In this document: one piece after another, positions 13,450 through 14,358 of the stretch
Position numbering within the stretch: position 1 is the stretch's first letter
Layout of the letters: each line of letters starts with the position of its first letter
From: SCSIO-59966 sp046566185
GTDB lineage: Bacteria; Actinomycetota; Actinomycetes; Actinomycetales; SCSIO-59966
Reading direction: 5' to 3'
Length of the DNA: 14,358 bases
Assembly: GCA_046566185.1 (NCBI GenBank)
Contig: JBKHXE010000061.1
Coordinates: 1 to 14,358, forward strand
Made by a program: the position numbers and the translations under genes
Notes under the pieces: generated by a model
Told to the model about the DNA's origin: nothing
The model's input: only the letters and a program-made list of their open reading frames with translations
Database searches by the model: none

Positions 13450-14358
13450 TCAGAACTCGACCGCAGGCTCCTCGGCCGGCGCGTCGACGCGGGCCCCGAT
13501 GCCGAGCTTCTCCTTGATCTTCTTCTCGATCTCGTCCGCGAGGTCGGGGTTGTCGCGCAGGAACGCGCGAGCGTTCTCCTTGCCCTGGCCGAGCTGGTCA
13601 CCGTCGTACGTGTACCAGGCACCCGACTTGCGCACGAAGCCCTGCTCCACGCCCATGTCGATGAGGCCGCCCTCGCGGGAGATGCCGATGCCGTAGAGGA
13701 TGTCGAACTCCGCCTGCTTGAACGGGGGCGAACAGTTGTGGACCACCATCCCCTCGGCAACGAGATTGTGCAGGTCCGCCACCTCGACGTCGTACGTCCT
13801 CTCGCGTCCAGCCGGCTCGACGCGGCGTACCGCAGCGAAGGCCACCTGTTCGTCCAGGAGCGATCGCAGGAACACGTCATCCAAGACGTCGGCCACGCCA
13901 GCCAGACGGTCGCGACGGATCCTCGGCGTGCCGAGCAACTGCCTCATCCCGGCTCGCGCGGCTGCCGGCGAGGCACCGATCATCACTGCCGCCTCCGACG
14001 CGGTGACGCCGCGCTTGTGCAGGTGCTCGAGGACTTCCTCGGTGAGGGCACCGGAGAGGTACACCTGCTGGCTCCCCCGTCGCCTGCCCTGGTCCGTCTG
14101 CAGCGCCTCCTGCAAGGCGGAGCTGCGGGGACCCCAGGCCGGAACTGCCTCGGCGAACGCCCGGACGTTGTCCGAGCCGGCCACCCGGACCTCGAAGCAG
14201 TCACGACGACCGCGGACCTCACGGCCGGCAACGACGCTGGGCCGCTTATGGGACGGGTCGTACCGACGGACCGACGAGGTGATCCCGAACCTCAGCAGGA
14301 GCCAGGAGATCTGGTAGGCCAGCTGGGAGGACGACGTGGTGAAGCCGACGCGGACGGC
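13450..14358 (-). CDS. recA: Recombinase RecA, 3' part, interrupted by an intein
   Basis: Central strand-exchange recombinase and SOS co-protease. The window holds the last 302 residues of a precursor: 208 residues of intein, then the 94-residue C-extein starting CSPPFKQAEFDILYG and running through GISREGGLIDMG, KSGAWYTY and LGQGKENARAFL to an acidic end PAEEPAVEF. These are well-conserved RecA segments with no break, so spliced RecA should be complete at this end. The N-extein, P-loop and DNA-binding loops lie beyond the right edge, as would any LexA box. It is followed after 7 bp by recX. Identity is certain; the start is not visible. Confidence 0.96.
   Translation of the reverse strand, partial: AVRVGFTTSSSQLAYQISWLLLRFGITSSVRRYDPSHKRPSVVAGREVRGRRDCFEVRVAGSDNVRAFAEAVPAWGPRSSALQEALQTDQGRRRGSQQVYLSGALTEEVLEHLHKRGVTASEAAVMIGASPAAARAGMRQLLGTPRIRRDRLAGVADVLDDVFLRSLLDEQVAFAAVRRVEPAGRERTYDVEVADLHNLVAEGMVVHNCSPPFKQAEFDILYGIGISREGGLIDMGVEQGFVRKSGAWYTYDGDQLGQGKENARAFLRDNPDLADEIEKKIKEKLGIGARVDAPAEEPAVEF
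13735..14358 (-). mobile_element. RecA intein, C-terminal 208 residues, with the end of a LAGLIDADG endonuclease domain
   Basis: The intein ends MVVHN just before extein Cys+1, the classic C-terminal splice junction: penultimate His, terminal Asn, then Cys. Block F is TYDVEVADLHNLVAEG, with the Asp and His corresponding to D422 and H429 of the M. tuberculosis RecA intein. Segments such as LLLRFGITSSVR, DPSHKRPSVV, WGPR, GRRRGSQQ and RGVTASEAAVMIG resemble the recalled M. tuberculosis intein nearly residue for residue and belong to the end of the endonuclease region and the linker to the splicing domain. The first LAGLIDADG motifs and the N-terminal splice site are outside the window. By hand count about 14% of intein codons end in A or T, against about 5% of C-extein codons. 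Confidence 0.93.

Noticed and set aside
13443..13880. N-terminal extension of recX
   Set aside because: The extra 146 residues overlap recA in another frame and are Ser/Arg-rich shadow sequence; RecX similarity begins only after GTG 13442.

Overview
The window is very GC-rich, with almost every codon ending in G or C, and it carries a conserved actinobacterial chromosomal core. On the minus strand, in transcription order from the right edge, lie recA (3' part, with an intein), recX, miaB, miaA, dapF, hflX and a DinG-type helicase that runs off the left edge. This order is recalled from Mycobacterium and Corynebacterium. A glutamate-type ABC importer (gluABCD-like) between miaB and recX matches the arrangement recalled for Corynebacterium glutamicum. 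Base composition and the look of the proteins suggest a Geodermatophilaceae-like actinobacterium, but this is a guess from memory.

Layout: 1-1837 (-) DinG-type helicase, missing its C-terminus; 1878-3356 (-) hflX; a divergent gap holding a 64-nt near-perfect palindrome; 3523-4143 (+) RsmC-type methyltransferase; 4127-4414 (-) probable small unknown gene; 4466-5371 (-) dapF; 5381-6310 (-) miaA; 6364-6516 (+) possible 50-aa gene; 6544-7776 (+) secreted endonuclease/exonuclease/phosphatase-family protein; 7777-7917 intergenic TGATCA-type repeats; 7918-9414 (-) miaB; 9540-12831 (+) gluA-gluB-gluC-gluD; 12855-13442 (-) recX; 13450-14358 (-) recA 3' part. Of recA, the last 208 intein residues and the whole 94-residue C-extein are visible. 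No rRNA, tRNA or CRISPR was seen.

How the genes work together: MiaA and MiaB act in sequence on tRNA A37 (i6A, then ms2i6A). DapF makes meso-diaminopimelate for the cell wall and lysine. HflX acts on ribosomes. RecA and RecX form a recombinase-modulator pair and the DinG-type helicase is a repair-type enzyme. The importer is a complete transport unit: ATPase, lipoprotein receptor and two permeases.

The most notable features are the RecA intein, inserted at the same site as in M. tuberculosis; the 64-nt palindrome; the TGATCA repeats; a strong hairpin between the receptor and permease genes; a run of TANNNT -10-like boxes 7-10 nt from start codons, suggesting leaderless transcription; and two small ORFs with good ribosome-binding sites. 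No wholly new multi-gene system was found.
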